From Camellia lanceoleosa (lineage: Eukaryota; Streptophyta; Magnoliopsida; Ericales; Theaceae), in assembly GCA_025200525.1 (NCBI GenBank), contig CM045762.1, positions 83,481,893 to 83,545,892 of the forward strand: DNA of 64,000 bases. Reading direction: 5' to 3'. A program made the position numbers and the translations under genes. Position 1 is the first letter of the stretch; each line of letters opens with the position of its first letter. Of the stretch, positions 22,986-35,289 are shown one piece after another. The notes below the pieces were generated by a model that had not been told where the DNA came from, did no database searches, and worked only from the letters and a program-made list of their open reading frames with translations.

Positions 22986-23198
22986 GTAGAGACTTTTCTT
23001 ACGAAACTCTAGAAATGCGTCATGTGTCACTTTTAGCCATTTAGAATTTTGTCAAGTGTCCTTCCTATAGTTAAAGAGATGGCTTTCTATTTATTAAGCT
23101 TTTCCTCATCCTTGGCAAATTTTTTTTTTTTTTTTATCATCTCTCTATCTCTGTCTCTGTTTCTTTTATTTTTTTTTCCCTTTTATTTATATAAGTAA
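22986..23198 (+). repeat. Direct repeat copy 1 flanking chromovirus 2
   Basis: TAGAGACTTTTCTTA, TGTCACTTTTAG, TTAGAATTTTG and AAAGAGATGGCTTTCTATTT occur here and in the same order at 32253-32345, just beyond the chromovirus. The chromovirus therefore sits at the junction of a ~210-bp tandem duplication. Confidence 0.75.
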
Positions 23199-25368
23199 TG
23201 TCACGACCCAAACCTGCCCCTATAGGTTTAGCATCGTAACCGGCCAGTAATCTGTGATTACCAAAAGTTTTCCTATACCAATCAAATGATTGAGGCTAGC
23301 GAAAGCTAATATATTGGAAAATAAAATGTCCAACGAGCTATGACAACGTATATGAGACAAAATGCATTGCTATAGATATATATACATATTTGTACATCAA
23401 GATACAACAAGTTTACCAAAATACAACCGAGAGAGAAAAAGAGAGTACATTCCCATCAGCACCATATTTGTAAGCAAAATGAAACTGCTCATAAAATGTG
23501 AGTGACTGACAAAAGGGTGATCACCGGCCATCCTAAGCCTTGACAGATGGAAAACTCGTAGTGAGACACAAAATGTAGCTTGACAAAACTGTGGCAAGGT
23601 CGATACCACTAAGTCCCCTCTCGCACTAGATCACCTACATATACATATAAATATAAACTCATGAGCTAGAGCCCAGTGAATAACAATAGTGTAATGAGGT
23701 TATGCATGATGTCCTTACTGTAAAGCAAATCATATACTTAATAGATTCTTATCTCATATAGGAAGCACAAATGTTATACGTGGTACATCCAATAGTAAAC
23801 TAGTACAAACGGTCATGAAGACCGAGCAGATGATCATGAAGACCGGCAATCAGATATAATGGCCATCAATACAGTAAACAGGAGTTCCAAGAATTAGAAC
23901 TGACAGAAATCTCTGTAACAATGTAAATAGGTGCTAAGGATGCCACGAAATATAGTGTAAGAAAACAGGATCATCATTCATTAAGCAAAAGAAACATGTC
24001 AAAATAGAGGATAGTATAAAGCAGAAAAAAATACTTTGAGTTAAACATATCTTTGCAACAGTATTACTCACAGTTGGCTCCGCGAAACATGTGGTTGGGA
24101 GGTGGCGCTTGACCTACACAGACATATACAGGTACAACATGTTTAATTCGCCGTGCTACCATCTAATTGTAACCATTACTTATTGATTGGTTGGCCTAAC
24201 TGTTCTTCATTCTCTTTTAATGCCCATGATACCGTACAATGCATATAAACGTCAAATACGTGTAGAAACCATGCTAACAGAGGCCTGGAAGAAGGAAAAA
24301 TGAAGCAGAAAAATGAGATTGGGCCTGCTAAACAGCCGCACATGCAGAGTGCCTTGGCCGCATGTGTGGCACTCCCTACCGCACGTACGCCAAAACGTGC
24401 AATTAATACAAAATGCACAGCTTCTCTCCCCTATTTTCCGCACGTGCGGGCCTCCTTGCCGCACATGCAGCTTGGTTTCCCGCACGTGCGGTCCTCCTTG
24501 CCGCACGTGCGGTTCTGGGGTGTTACAGCACCGAAAATCTGCTTTATTTTTTTAGCTTTACCATTTCTAAAACCAACTCTAATTTTGTACAAAGCAAGGC
24601 CCAAAATTGATTCAAGCATGTTGAATGAGTAAATGCTAATATCAACCCAAAATCAAGGTTTTACACAAAACATTCAAGATCAAGTTTTAAATAAAAGTGT
24701 ACAATCTTCACATATGCATCTATATGATTTCAAGTCCACATCCATGAGGCAAAATTCATGCAAGAAATAAGCGTGAAACATGGAAAATCTCATCTTGAGC
24801 TATTTCTTACATTTCTTCTCTCTAGGATTTTCAACCTTAACTCTCATTACATGAGTTCAAGAATAGAATAACTTAGATTCAAGAAATTGAAAAGAATTCT
24901 TACCCTCAAGGGTTAATTTGGTGAAGAGTTAACTTAATCCCTCTCTTCTCCTCTTCTTCTTCTCTTTCTCTTATGAGTCTCTAGAATTCTTTCACTACAA
25001 TGTGTCTCTATTTTCTCTCTCTCTCTCTTATTGTTGAAGTTCTAATATACAAAATATATAACTTTACTTTTCCTAACTCAATTTAAAGCTTAATTTAGTT
25101 TAAAGTTAAATTAAGGGTAATCTATTTCTATTTAACTTAGCCTAATTTATTAAGCTCCAACCACCTAATCTAACATTTAATTTGTGACCTTAAAATTTTA
25201 TGAATCAGACAGGTCTAGTTCCTATTTTCTCTTATCTGTCAAACAAAACATAGTTCAAATAGCACATAAGTTACAATTAATCTACACATATAAACATTTA
25301 AGATAGAAAGTCACATATAAGCACATGCTCCAAGTAAATAACAATTAATTACGAAGGCGGGTGTTACA
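23199..25368 (-). repeat. 3' LTR of chromovirus 2
   Basis: Left LTR, TGTCACGACCC...GGTGTTACA on the plus strand. It pairs with 30105-32245 and includes the CACGTG palindrome array at 24336-24512. Confidence 0.95.
24336..24512. promoter_or_regulatory. 21-bp-phased palindromic G-box array in LTR
   Basis: CCGCACGTGCGG or close variants start at 24336, 24358, 24379, 24438, 24459, 24480 and 24501. The last four are exactly 21 bases apart, two helical turns. Three are perfect 12-bp palindromes centred on CACGTG. The right LTR has six decayed copies (31242, 31264, 31285, 31344, 31365, 31386). CACGTG is the G-box core bound by plant bZIP and bHLH factors; binding here is inference. Confidence 0.75.
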
Positions 25369-25381
25369 ATCTCTCTTCCTT
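25369..25381 (-). other. Polypurine tract of chromovirus 2
   Basis: On the minus strand AAGGAAGAGAGAT abuts the 3' LTR start TGTAACACCC. Confidence 0.75.
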
Positions 25382-26600
25382 AGGAAGTTTGGTCCTCCAA
25401 ACTCAATTACCTTATTCCATGAAGAGTGTAGGGTCTAATGGAAAAATCTCGGGGTACTTCTCTTGCATATCGTCTTCTCTTTCCCAAGTTGCATAGCTCC
25501 CACTATGGTTTTGCCAATCCACTTTGACCAAAGGAATTTATTTATTTCTCAACTTCTTGATACGACGGTTAAAAATCCGAATGAGCCATTCTTCGTATGT
25601 ATAGTCATCACTCACAAGCACCTAAATAAGCTTAATGACATGTAGAGGGTCTTGAAGATATTCTCTCAACATGGAAACATGAAAAACATTATGCATGTAG
25701 TCCATATTTGGAGGTAGGGCTACCAGGTACACTACTGGATTAAGTTTCTCAATGATCTCATAGGGTCCGATGTACCAAGGTGCTAACTTTTCCTTGGTTC
25801 GAAAACGGGTCTGTCCTTTCATCGGAGTGACTTTGATAAAAACATGGTTGCCCACTTCATATTCTCTCTCCCGTCTACCCATATCTGCATAGCTTTTCTG
25901 TCGACTTTGAGCTATTTTCAATCGTTATTGGATCAACTTTACTTTCTCAGTGGTTTCTTATACAATTTCAGGTCCCAAAAACGGGCTATCTCTAACCTTA
26001 GCCCAACAAATCGGTGACCGACATTTCTTGTCATATAGAGCCTCGTATAGTGCCATGCTAATGCTTGAATGAAAGCTATTATTGTACGCAAATTCAACTA
26101 AAGGCAAATGTGTCTCCCAATTTCTATGGAAGTCTAGCGCACACATACGTAACATATCTTCAAGTGTCTGTATTGTCCTTTCTGATTGGCCATCTGTCTG
26201 CAGATGGTATGCACTGCTCAGTCTTAATTCGGTCCCCAACACTTTTTGTAGACTTTGCCAAAATCGCGAAGTGAATTTTAGATCCCTATCAGATACAATT
26301 GATATAAGCACTCCATGCAATTTCACAATTTCGTTGATATACAATGTAGCCAACTTATCCACATTATAAGTTGTTTTCACCTGTAAGAAATGAGCAGATT
26401 TTGCCAAACGGTCCACAATTACCCAAATTGAATCCATATCTCTACTGGAGCAAGGCAATCCAACAACGAAATCTATTGTGATATGTTCCCATTTCTACTC
26501 CGGTATCGGTAATGGTTGAAGTAATCCCACGGGTCGTTAATGTTCTGCTTTAACTTGTTGGCAGTGAAAACAGGTGGACACGAACTCAGCAATTTCTCTT
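25382..26600 (-). pseudogene. Pol of chromovirus 2: integrase and chromodomain (broken)
   Basis: The integrase core (26458-25958) shows SIWVIVDRLAKSAHF, D in SDRDLKF and E in TDGQSERTIQ. The frame has a stop near 25955 and another near 25922, then resumes with KIAQSRQKSYAD, the GPY module (WYIGPYEII, about 25770) and VFHVSMLREYL. The chromodomain follows (about 25540-25440: IPLVKVDWQNH...ATWE), with a stop just before it. The N-terminal zinc-binding region lies at about 26600-26700. It is non-functional as it stands. Confidence 0.88.
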
Positions 26601-28994
26601 TCCATTCCCGGCCATCAAAAATTCTTCTTTAAGTCTTGGTACATCTTTGTATTTCCTGGATGGGTGGAGAATTTTGAGTTGTGCGCCTCTTGCAAAATTC
26701 GCTTTTTCAAGTCACCATCATTCAGTACACACAACCTTTCCTGAAATTTGAGCATATCATTTTCAAAAATAAAACTTTGTCTTGGTTTGGAATCCCGTTC
26801 ATCTATAATGTTTTTCAGGAATTCATCTTGCAATTGTTTTTCTTTGACTTCTTCAAAGATTGCCGGTTGAACAGAGATAGCAGCTAAAATCCTACCTTGA
26901 CCCCGCAGGACAATATTAAGTTCAAATCTTTCCAGTTCATGTAGTAATGCTTTTTGTCTAATAAGTACACAAGCCAAGCTTCCACTTGATTTCTGACTAA
27001 GAGCATCAGCAATGGTATTAGCCTTTCCCGGATGGTACAGGATTTGCAAATCATAGTCCTTGATCAATTCTAACTATCGCACTGTCTCATATTTAGCTCT
27101 TTTTGGGTGAAGAAGTGCTTGAGACTCTTATAGTCCGTATACACCTCACATGTTGCCCCGTACAGGTAGTGGCACTAAATCTTTAAGGAAAAAACTACTG
27201 TATCAAGTTCTAAATCATGAGTTAGGTAACTCTTTTCATGCGGTCTCAATTGACGGGAAGCATATGCAATTACCTTTCCATTCTGCATCAACACACACCC
27301 CAAACCTTTATAAGATGCATCACTGAAAATAGTAAAACCCTCTGTACCTAATGGTAGAGTGAGAATCGATGCGGTCACAAGTCACGTTTTCAATTCTTGA
27401 AAAGCTGACTCTCTCTATTCCGTCCATTCAGAGGAGACCCTTTTTTGTGTTAACTGAGTGAGTGGCAAGGCAATTTTAGAAAAGCCTTTTGCAAACCGAC
27501 GATAGTATCTAGCCAGGCCCAAGAAACTGCAGACTTCTGTAACATTCATCGATCTAGGCCAATTTACAACTGCTTTTATCTTTTGCGGATCAACAAAAAT
27601 GCCATAATTCATTATCACATGACACAAAAACATGACACTATCTAGTCAGAACTCACACTTAGACAATTTAGCATACAATTTCTTCTCCCTCAGCGTTTGC
27701 AACGCTAGTCTCAAGTGTTGTTCAGGTTCCTCCTTACCTTTGGAATAAATTAAAATGTCGTCAATAAACACAACAATGAACTTATCAAGGAACGGCTTGA
27801 AAACTCTGTTCATTAAATCCATAAAAGTAACCGGTGCATTAGTAACCTCGAATGGCATAATAAGGAACTCATAGTGGTCGTATCTTGTTTGAAAGGTAGT
27901 CTTTTCCACATCTTCAGCTTTAACTTTTAACTGATGATATCCGGATCGCAGATCAATTTTGGAAAACACTTGCGTCCCTTGCAATTGGTCAAACAAGTCA
28001 TCAATACATGGCAACGGGTACTTATTCTTCACAATCACCATGTTTAACTCCCGGTAATCCACACACAGCCTTAAGGATCCATCTTTCTTTTTCACGAATA
28101 ATACTGGAGCGCCCCACGGTGACTTACAAGGCCTGATGAACTTCTTGTCTAACAAGTCTTGTAATTGAATTTTCAACTCTTTCAATTCGGTAGTCGACAT
28201 TCGGTATGGGGTCTTGGAAATTGGCCGAGTACCTGGTACTATCTCAATAGTTACTCAATTTCTCTGTCAACTAAATTCCTGGAAAAATCATCTGGAAAAA
28301 CATTTGAAAAATCTTTAACTATGGGAATGCTATCCACATTAGGTTTAGTAACCATTGGCACAGTTAGCACAGAGCATAAAAATCCTCTACAGCCTTTATT
28401 AATCAACTTATTCGCTTTCATGGGAGAAATTAAATATGGGAGAGATACCACATCAACTCCATGAAATGTAAATTCAGGTAATTCAGGTAATCGGAACACA
28501 ACTTGTTTAGTCAAACAATCAATAGTAGCACAATACTTCAATAACCAGTCCATTTTCAAGATTACATCAAAATGAGTGATATTTAAAGGCAACAAATCAG
28601 CATATAAAGTCATGTCCCCAATAGTAATATCACATACAGGATACACATACGCACAAGTCATAGACCTTCCAGTTAGAGAAGATACAGTTAACAAATAAGG
28701 CATTGGTTCCAATGATCTAGTTACTTTTGGAGCGAAAGCATAGGACACAAAGGAGTGTGTAGACCCTGAGTCAATCAACACATATGCATTGTGGGAATAG
28801 ATAGGAAGAATACCTGACACAACTGTCTCCATATGCTGCACATCACCCGATACTAATGCAAAAACCCGTTCTTTTTTCAACATTTCCTTCCCTACAGTTG
28901 CTTTCGGATTAACCCTTGGTGTTGAAGCTGAAGCGGCAGAACTTGCCATAGGCCGACTCATGTTTTGGGACCCCAGTGGAAAATCTTTGATCAT
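26601..28994 (-). pseudogene. Pol of chromovirus 2: protease, RT, RNase H (broken)
   Basis: Protease at 28994-28251 includes VLIDSGSTHSFVS. A stop near 28250 precedes RT (28200-27646), which retains CVDYRELN and FIDDILIYS; a stop near 27645 breaks the thumb. The connection region SFLGLARYYRRF (27540-27480) and RNase H ([14 protein letters not shown], 27340-27290) follow with more stops. The RNase H end (HPGKANTIADALSQK) is at 27040-26990, and integrase begins at about 26700 (HPGNTKMYQDLKKNF). The frame is mostly continuous apart from point stops, with a frame change between the RNase H blocks near 27170-27070. Confidence 0.88.
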
Positions 28995-29911
28995 GTGGCC
29001 TTAGTTCCCACACCGGAAACATGCACTAGAAATTCTGCAGCAAACTCCCCTATGTCGTTTTCCACATTCCGGGCAGATAAGTGTATCGTTCCCTTGGCTA
29101 GAGCTATTTGATGATCCCGTATTCTGCCTTTTATTCTGTGAATTATTGGAGTTATTCTGACCCTTCTTAAAATCGAATCCCTGTCTCTTACCATTCCATT
29201 CATTCACCGGTGTCTTTGCTTGTTTTAGTGCAACAATGTTCGCCTGAGCCATAATGGCTCTATCCAAGACACCAACATATTTTACCAACTTGAGTACATT
29301 AATCTGGTCAAAGACCTCAACATCCAGGCCACCTTCAAATTTTTTAGCGTTCTTATAATCGGTGTCTACCATATGTGACGCATACCGTGCAAGCTCGGTG
29401 AATTTAGCTTTGTACTTTGCTACTGACATAGTACCTTGCTTTAGTTGCTCAAACTCTGCTACTTTGCGGTCTTTTACACACTGTGGAAAATATTTTTCAT
29501 AAAATGCCTCTTTAAACTGTGCCCAAGCCATAGTAGTCTGCTGATCACGGATAAGCATCTACCACCTTCTTGTTTTTTCTTGCAATGTGAAAGTTGCAAG
29601 CAAAACCTTTTGCTCTTTAGAACAGGGAAATACTTTAACAACTTCTCAATCTCTAAGACCCATGCTTCAACCTTCAACGGTTCAAGGCTCCCCGGAAAGG
29701 TAGGTGGTTTCATTTTGTTAAACTTCTGCGTCAAAGTAATAATGTCACCGTTGTTAGATGGCTCAACCAAGATTGAGAGCGGAAAAGGAGGTCGAAATGG
29801 TTGTCTTGGTTGTCGTCTTAAAGATTCTGTCAATAACTCCACCATTCGCTCTAACCATTCCATTCATGCATCAGAAGAATCAGATGTATATGTAGGTCTT
29901 GTCTCCTCCAT
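28995..29911 (-). pseudogene. Gag of chromovirus 2 (broken)
   Basis: The likely start is the ATG at 29911-29909 on the minus strand, followed after 15 codons by a TGA. The frame then gives EWLERMVELL...PPTFPGSLEPLKVEAWV. A frameshift near 29570 moves into W.QFKEAFYEKYFPQ...KYKAKFTELARY (29558-29370). The zinc knuckle at about 29045-28985 reads CFRCGN-stop-GHMIKDF, where the final Cys is replaced by Phe, so it is destroyed twice over. A Ser/Asn-rich linker precedes it. Confidence 0.87.
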
Positions 29912-30086
29912 TGGTTTATATGTAAACAGGTTTATAATAAACATAGGACAAATAGATTTCACATTTACATTGTCATCACATAGGCATATAAGAAACCCAC
30001 ACACACTCACACTTGCAAATAAATGCCCATAATTTCTTCTTTAGGACACCCTATAGCTCATTTGGACGTGTGTGTGCAGTGTAACT

Positions 30087-30101
30087 CGTACTCTGATACC
30101 A
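30087..30101 (-). other. Primer binding site of chromovirus 2
   Basis: On the minus strand TGGTATCAGAGTACG lies four bases after the 5' LTR end; the first 11 bases match the initiator methionine tRNA primer site. Confidence 0.85.
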
Positions 30102-30104
30102 CTC

Positions 30105-32245
30105 TATCAAGACTCAAACCCGCCCCTATAGGTTTAGCGTCTTAACCGGCCAGTAATCCGTGATTACCAAAGGCCTTCTTGTACCAATCAAATGATTGGG
30201 GCTAGCCAAAGCTAATATATCGGAAAATAAAATGTCCAACGAGCTGTGGCAACGTATATGAGACAAAATGCATTGCTATAGATATATATATATACATATC
30301 TATACATCAAGATACAACAAGTTTACCAAAATACAACCGAGAGAGGGAGTACATTCCCATCAGCACCATATGTGTAAACATATTGAAACTATTCATAACA
30401 TGTGAGTGACTGACAAAAGGGTGATCACTGGCCATCCTAAGCTTCAACAGATAGGAACGTCGTAGTGAGGCACAAAAGGTAGCTTGATAAAATTGTGGCA
30501 AGGTCGATACCACTAAGTCCCCTCTCGCACTAGATCACCTACATATACATATAAATATAAACTCATGAGCTAGAGCTCAGTAAATAACAACAACGTAAAG
30601 AGGTTATGAATGATGTCCTTACTGTAAAGCAAATCATATACTTAACAGATTTTTATCTCATACAGGAAGCATAAATGTTATACGTGGTAAATCCAATAGC
30701 AAACTAGTACAGACAGTCTTGAAGACCGAACGGACGGTCAGGAAGACCGACAATCAAATATGATGGCCATAAATACAGTAAACATGAGTTCCAAGAATTG
30801 CAACTGACAAAGATCTCTGTAACAATGTAAACAGATGCTAAGGATGCCACGAAATATAGTGTAAGAAAATAGGATCATCATTCATTAAGCAGAAGAAACA
30901 TGTCAGAACAGAGGATAGTATAAAGCAGGAAAGAAATACTTTGAGTTAAACATATCTTTACAATAGTGTTACTCACAGTTGGCTCTGCAAAACACGTGGC
31001 CGGGACGTAATGCTTGACCTACACAGGCATATACAAGTACAACATGTTTAATTCCCCATGCAACCAACTAATTGTCACCATTACTTATTGATCAGTTGGT
31101 CTAACTGTTCCTCATTCTCTTTTAATGCCCGTGATACTCGTACAATGCATATAAATGTCAAATACGGGTAGAAACAATGCTAACGGAGGCCCAAAAGAAG
31201 GAAAAATGAAGCAAAAAAATGAGATTGGACCTGCTAAATAGCCGCATGTGCAAAGTGCCTTGGCCACACGTGCGACACTCCCTACCGCACGTGCGCCGTA
31301 ACGTGTAATTAATGTAGAATGCATAGCTCCTCTCCCCTATTTTCCCTACGTGCGAGCCTCCCCACCGTACGTGTGGCTTGGCTTCCCGCACGTGCGGTTT
31401 TGGGGTGTTCCAGCACTGAAAATCTGCTCTGTTTTTGGAGCTTCACCCTTTCTAAAACCAACTCTGATTTTGTACAAAGCAAGGCCCAAAATTGATTAAA
31501 GCATGTTGAATGAGTAAATGCTAATATCAACCCAAAATCAAGGTTTTACACAAAACATTCAAGATCAAGTTTTAAATAAAAGTGTACAATCTTTACATAT
31601 GCATCTATATGATTTCAAGTCCCCACATCCATGAGGCAAAATTCATGCAAGAAATAAGTGTGAAACATGGAAAATGTCATCTTGAGCTATTTCTTACATT
31701 TCTCCTCTCTAGGATTTTCAACCTTAACTCTCATTACATATGAGTTAAAGAATAGAACAACTTAGATTCAACAAATTGAAAGGAATTCTTACCCTCAAGG
31801 GTTAATGTGGTGAAGAGTTGGCCTAATCCCTCTCTTCTCCTTCTCTTTTTCTTATGAGTCTCTAGAATTCTCTCACTACAAGGTGTCTCTCTTTTCTCTC
31901 TCTCTCTCTCTTATTTTTGAAGTTCTAATATACAAAATATCTAACTTTACTTTTCCTAACTCAATTTTAAGCTTAATTTAGTTTAAAGTTAAATTAAGGG
32001 TAATCTATTTAACTTAGCCTAATTTATTAAGCTCCAACCACCTAATCCAACATTTAATTTGTGACCTTAAAATTTTACGAATCAGATGGGTCTAGATCTT
32101 ATTTTCTCCTATCTGTCAAATAAAACATAGTTCAAATAGCACATAAGTCACAATTAATCTACACATATAAAGATTTAAGATAGAAAGTCACATATAAGCA
32201 CATACTCCAAGTAAATAATAATCAATTACGAAGGCGGGTGTTACA
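30105..32245 (-). repeat. 5' LTR of chromovirus 2
   Basis: Right LTR. Its inner end has decayed from TGTCACG to TATCAAG on the plus strand; the outer end is GGTGTTACA followed by AGTAA. About 30 bases shorter than the partner, partly through loss of one 21-bp G-box unit. Confidence 0.95.
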
Positions 32246-32410
32246 AGTAAAATAGAGACTTTTCTTAAAAAATTTAGAAAGGTTCCATGTCACTTTTAGT
32301 CTCTTAGAATTTTGCTTAAAGAGATGGCTTTCTATTTTAAAAATTTTTCCTCTTCCTTTGGCATTTTTTTATGATCTCCCTTTTTTTTTTTTCTCTTTAA
32401 TGATTTTTCT
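32246..32410 (+). repeat. Direct repeat copy 2 flanking chromovirus 2
   Basis: Second copy of the sequence at 22986-23198, with the same block order. It begins within the target duplication, so the insertion lies at the copy boundary. Confidence 0.7.
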
Positions 32411-32784
32411 TATTTCATCTATAAATGCATTATTTTTTATATATGTTTTGAATTATTCTATATGTTTATTAATTTTAATATGTAAAAGAAAATTACAATT
32501 TTAAATAGTTTTACAAAAATATGATAAAGCAAATGTAAACGGTTGTTATAAAAAAAATAGGAAAAAAAAAAAAAACAGAAACAGAGAGGGAGGAGGGGAA
32601 ATTTGACAGTCTACTTATAGGAGTACATGAATAAGCTTACTGAATGATGTATATATAATTTATAAAAAAAAAAAAAGTCTATTTTTTTCAAATGCATTTC
32701 AGTAAAAAAAAAAAAAAAAAAAGGAAAAAAAAAGTGCTCAATGACTTTCATCATAAATTTTGTTAGTTTTATTAGCTTTACAAT

Positions 32785-33410
32785 TAGGATTGCAAATGAA
32801 CAGAATCATTTATGAAATAGGCTTGAACTTGGCTTAGTAAGAGCTCATTTGAATTCGATTCGTTAAATTTTTTTTACGTTCGAGTTCAAGCTCGAGCTTG
32901 TTAAAATTTTAATAAACAAGCCAAATATACTAAAACTCGGCTCGCTAGCTGGCTTGTTTAATATTTATTATTTATATATTAAATAATATAAAAATATGTA
33001 TAAAAAATAAGATAAATATGTTATTTATATATTTAAAAAATGTAAACATAAATAATAGCTAACTATAGATAATATATTTATATAATAGTGGTGGTAGATA
33101 TTATTATTTTGGTAAAATATTAACTTTTTTTTAAAGTAATATATATATATATATATTGTATATATAATTTTACAATCAAAATTTCAATTGTCAAGTCTCA
33201 TACGCAAGTATGAATTTATAATTTTTTTTTTTTTGTCTTGTTAAAACTCGTGAATAGGCTCGAGTTTGAGTCAAGTATAAGCCAGCTCGACTTGAGTTCG
33301 ATTTATTAAATTTTTATTGAGTTCAAATTCGAGTTCGAATTTATTAAAATCTTAATAAACAAGTTCAAACATACTAAAATTCGGTTTGGCTCGGTTCATT
33401 TGTAACTCTA
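32785..33410. mobile_element. MITE-like element with hAT-like features
   Basis: Ends TAGGATTGCAAATGAAC and, reversed, TAGAGTTACAAATGAAC form terminal inverted repeats. Flanking octamers TTTACAAT and ATTACAAC match at six of eight, consistent with an old 8-bp target duplication. The interior has long inverted subterminal blocks (GAGTTC.A..CGAG...TTAATAAACAAG). No coding frame, so non-autonomous. Confidence 0.6.
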
Positions 33411-33748
33411 ATTACAACATCAGATTAAAAAAAAATACTAAATTGATATTGTAGACATAAAAACATTTAGACTCATTTTATTTGTTGTAAATTATTTTTA
33501 TTAAAATATGTTTTGCATTTTGTGATATCTGACCACATAATATGTTAATAAAATAATTTTTAACAAATTATTTTATATTGGATGATGTAAAATCATTTAT
33601 TAAATTATATTTAGTAAGTCATTTACTACCTTATGTTTTGATTTATTTGAAAATAATTTCTAACAAATATTCTCGTCTCATAATGTTTTTGTCATGGTTA
33701 AACTTTTCTATGACATTTAAAATGTTCTGAATTAAAAAAAACAGTTCC

Positions 33749-34209
33749 GATTTGGACCTCGAAAATGGGTCCCCCGAATTCCCCGAATTCAATTTTTATT
33801 TTTTTTTATTTTTTATTTATTTTTTTTTTCAGAGCAGAAGAAAGAATAAGAGGGAGGAAGGAGGAGGAGGCGGAGGGGAAGGGGGAGGATGGAGGGGCCT
33901 ACTCACGAGGGGAGGAGGCGGAGGCGGCGGCGATCGAGCTCGGCTACGGGTCAGAAGCTCGGAGGCAACGAGCTCGGAGGCGGCGGTCGGAGGCTGCGAC
34001 GACCTCGGCTGGGCCGACGACCTCGACTGGGCCGACGACCTCGGCTGGCGACCTCTCTTCTCTCTCTCTCTTTCTCTCCCTCTCCCCTCTGGTTCAGTCC
34101 GAAAATGGAGGAAGAAGAAGAAAGAAAAAAAAAAAAATTCAAAATCACTGAAACGACGTCGTTTCAGTGATTCGGGGGATTCGGAGAGTAGTTTTTCGAG
34201 GTCCAAATC
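33749..34209. mobile_element. Short element with 17-bp terminal inverted repeats and GC-rich core
   Basis: GATTTGGACCTCGAAAA at 33749-33765 is repeated exactly in reverse complement at 34193-34209. The inside is GC- and purine-rich, sharply unlike the AT-rich flanks, with repeated GGCTGGGCCGACGACCTC words. It ends with a 26-bp perfect palindrome (34145-34170) whose centre is AAACGACGTCGTTT. No target duplication is obvious. Overlapping frames exist on both strands but look like composition effects. It may be a small transposon carrying captured leader sequence. Confidence 0.6.
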
Positions 34210-35064
34210 TTTATTCTAAAAAAAAAGAATACAATGATTGCAATCAAACAAATTAAATATATCTACATTAAAATAAATTTAATTTATAAAATCTATCTTA
34301 AAACCACTATGATTTATTTTAGAGTTAATTACCTAAATGTCCTATTTACAAATGTTATGTTAGTTCAGATCTTATCTAAAAAATTTTGAACCAATAAGTC
34401 TTATTTAATAACACTGAGAATATTATCAGTTTTTCCTAATTTTTAAAACTAAGAACATTATCAATTTTGCATAGTAATGTTTCAGATAATTATTTCACTA
34501 ATTGATGAAAAAAATAGAGTATGGAATTAAACGTTTTTATCCTTCTACTTATTGATTTGATTTAACGATCCAATAAAATCGAGAATATGATTAGTTTTTT
34601 CCAGTTTTAAAATTGAGAACATTATCAGTTTTTTCATTTTTTTTTCAATTTTGCACATCAATGTTCCATCATCATACTCCTTTATAGACACAAATTTTTA
34701 GTTTTGTACAAAAAAATAATTTATTTTTTTCAAAAAAAAAAACATTATTAATTTTTTTTTTTTGTACATAATTTTTTTTTCAATATGAAAATTGATGTTT
34801 TAAAGTTTTAAAAATCAAAATAAATGTCAAATTATCATGTTCCTTTATAAATAATCATAAATAATGAATAATTAATGGAGTATAAGTTCATAAAATTTAC
34901 TCCATTATACTCCATTTAATGGAGTAATTTTTTTGCTCATTAAAAATTTAATGGGACTTAAAGGTTCAAAAAAATTTAGTTAGGATTTAATAGAGTATAA
35001 GTTAATAAAATAAGATTTGTGTATAAATGTCCCTTTATTTTATTAATTTTCATTTGAGACAATT
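34210..35064. other. AT-rich intergenic, no gene seen
   Basis: No gene. A loose internal duplication is visible: GAGAATAT.AT.AGTTTTT...GAACATTATCA near 34427 and again near 34579. Confidence 0.5.
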
Positions 35065-35069
35065 CAAAG

Positions 35070-35289
35070 CCTCCGTTTGGGAACTGGGTTGGCTTTTTAA
35101 CTTTTTTGGCTATTTTAGGCTAAAAAGCTTGGTTTGTGAAGGGCTTTTTGGTTTTTTTAGTTTTTTTTTTTTGTGAGAGAAGAGTGTAATGATTATAGGT
35201 TGGATGTTGTATTTTGTTTATTGTAGTTAAAATAATCTATTTTATCTTTTGTGGTTAAAATAGTCAAAAAAACCCTTGTCAAACAGAGG
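35070..35289. mobile_element. 220-bp MITE-like element
   Basis: Imperfect terminal inverted repeats CCTCCGTTTGGGAAC / CCTCTGTTTGACAAG, flanked by CAAAG at 35065-35069 and 35290-35294. The interior is TTTTGG-rich and non-coding. The superfamily is not clear. Confidence 0.55.

Larger units (their letters stand above)
23199..32245 (-). mobile_element. Ty3/Gypsy chromovirus 2 (Tekay/Del-like), full length, degenerate
   Basis: 9.0-kb element on the minus strand with ~2.15-kb LTRs starting TGTAACACCCGCC in element sense. Target duplication AGTAA lies at 23194-23198 and 32246-32250. An initiator-Met-type primer binding site adjoins the right LTR and a purine tract the left LTR. Domain order (minus strand) is Gag, protease, RT, RNase H, integrase, chromodomain. 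It is a relative of chromovirus 1 but with different LTRs. The internal region has many stops, and LTR divergence looks greater than in chromovirus 1, so it is probably older. Confidence 0.95.

Noticed and set aside
24252..24632. Frames across the LTR G-box array with repeated His/Arg/Cys
   Set aside because: Repeated residues come from the 21-bp motif; frames overlap on both strands and are not conserved in the other LTR.
33752..34219. Frames on both strands up to 155 codons
   Set aside because: Arg/Glu/Ser-rich peptides from a purine-rich, GC-rich core of a small TIR element; overlapping frames on both strands show composition bias.
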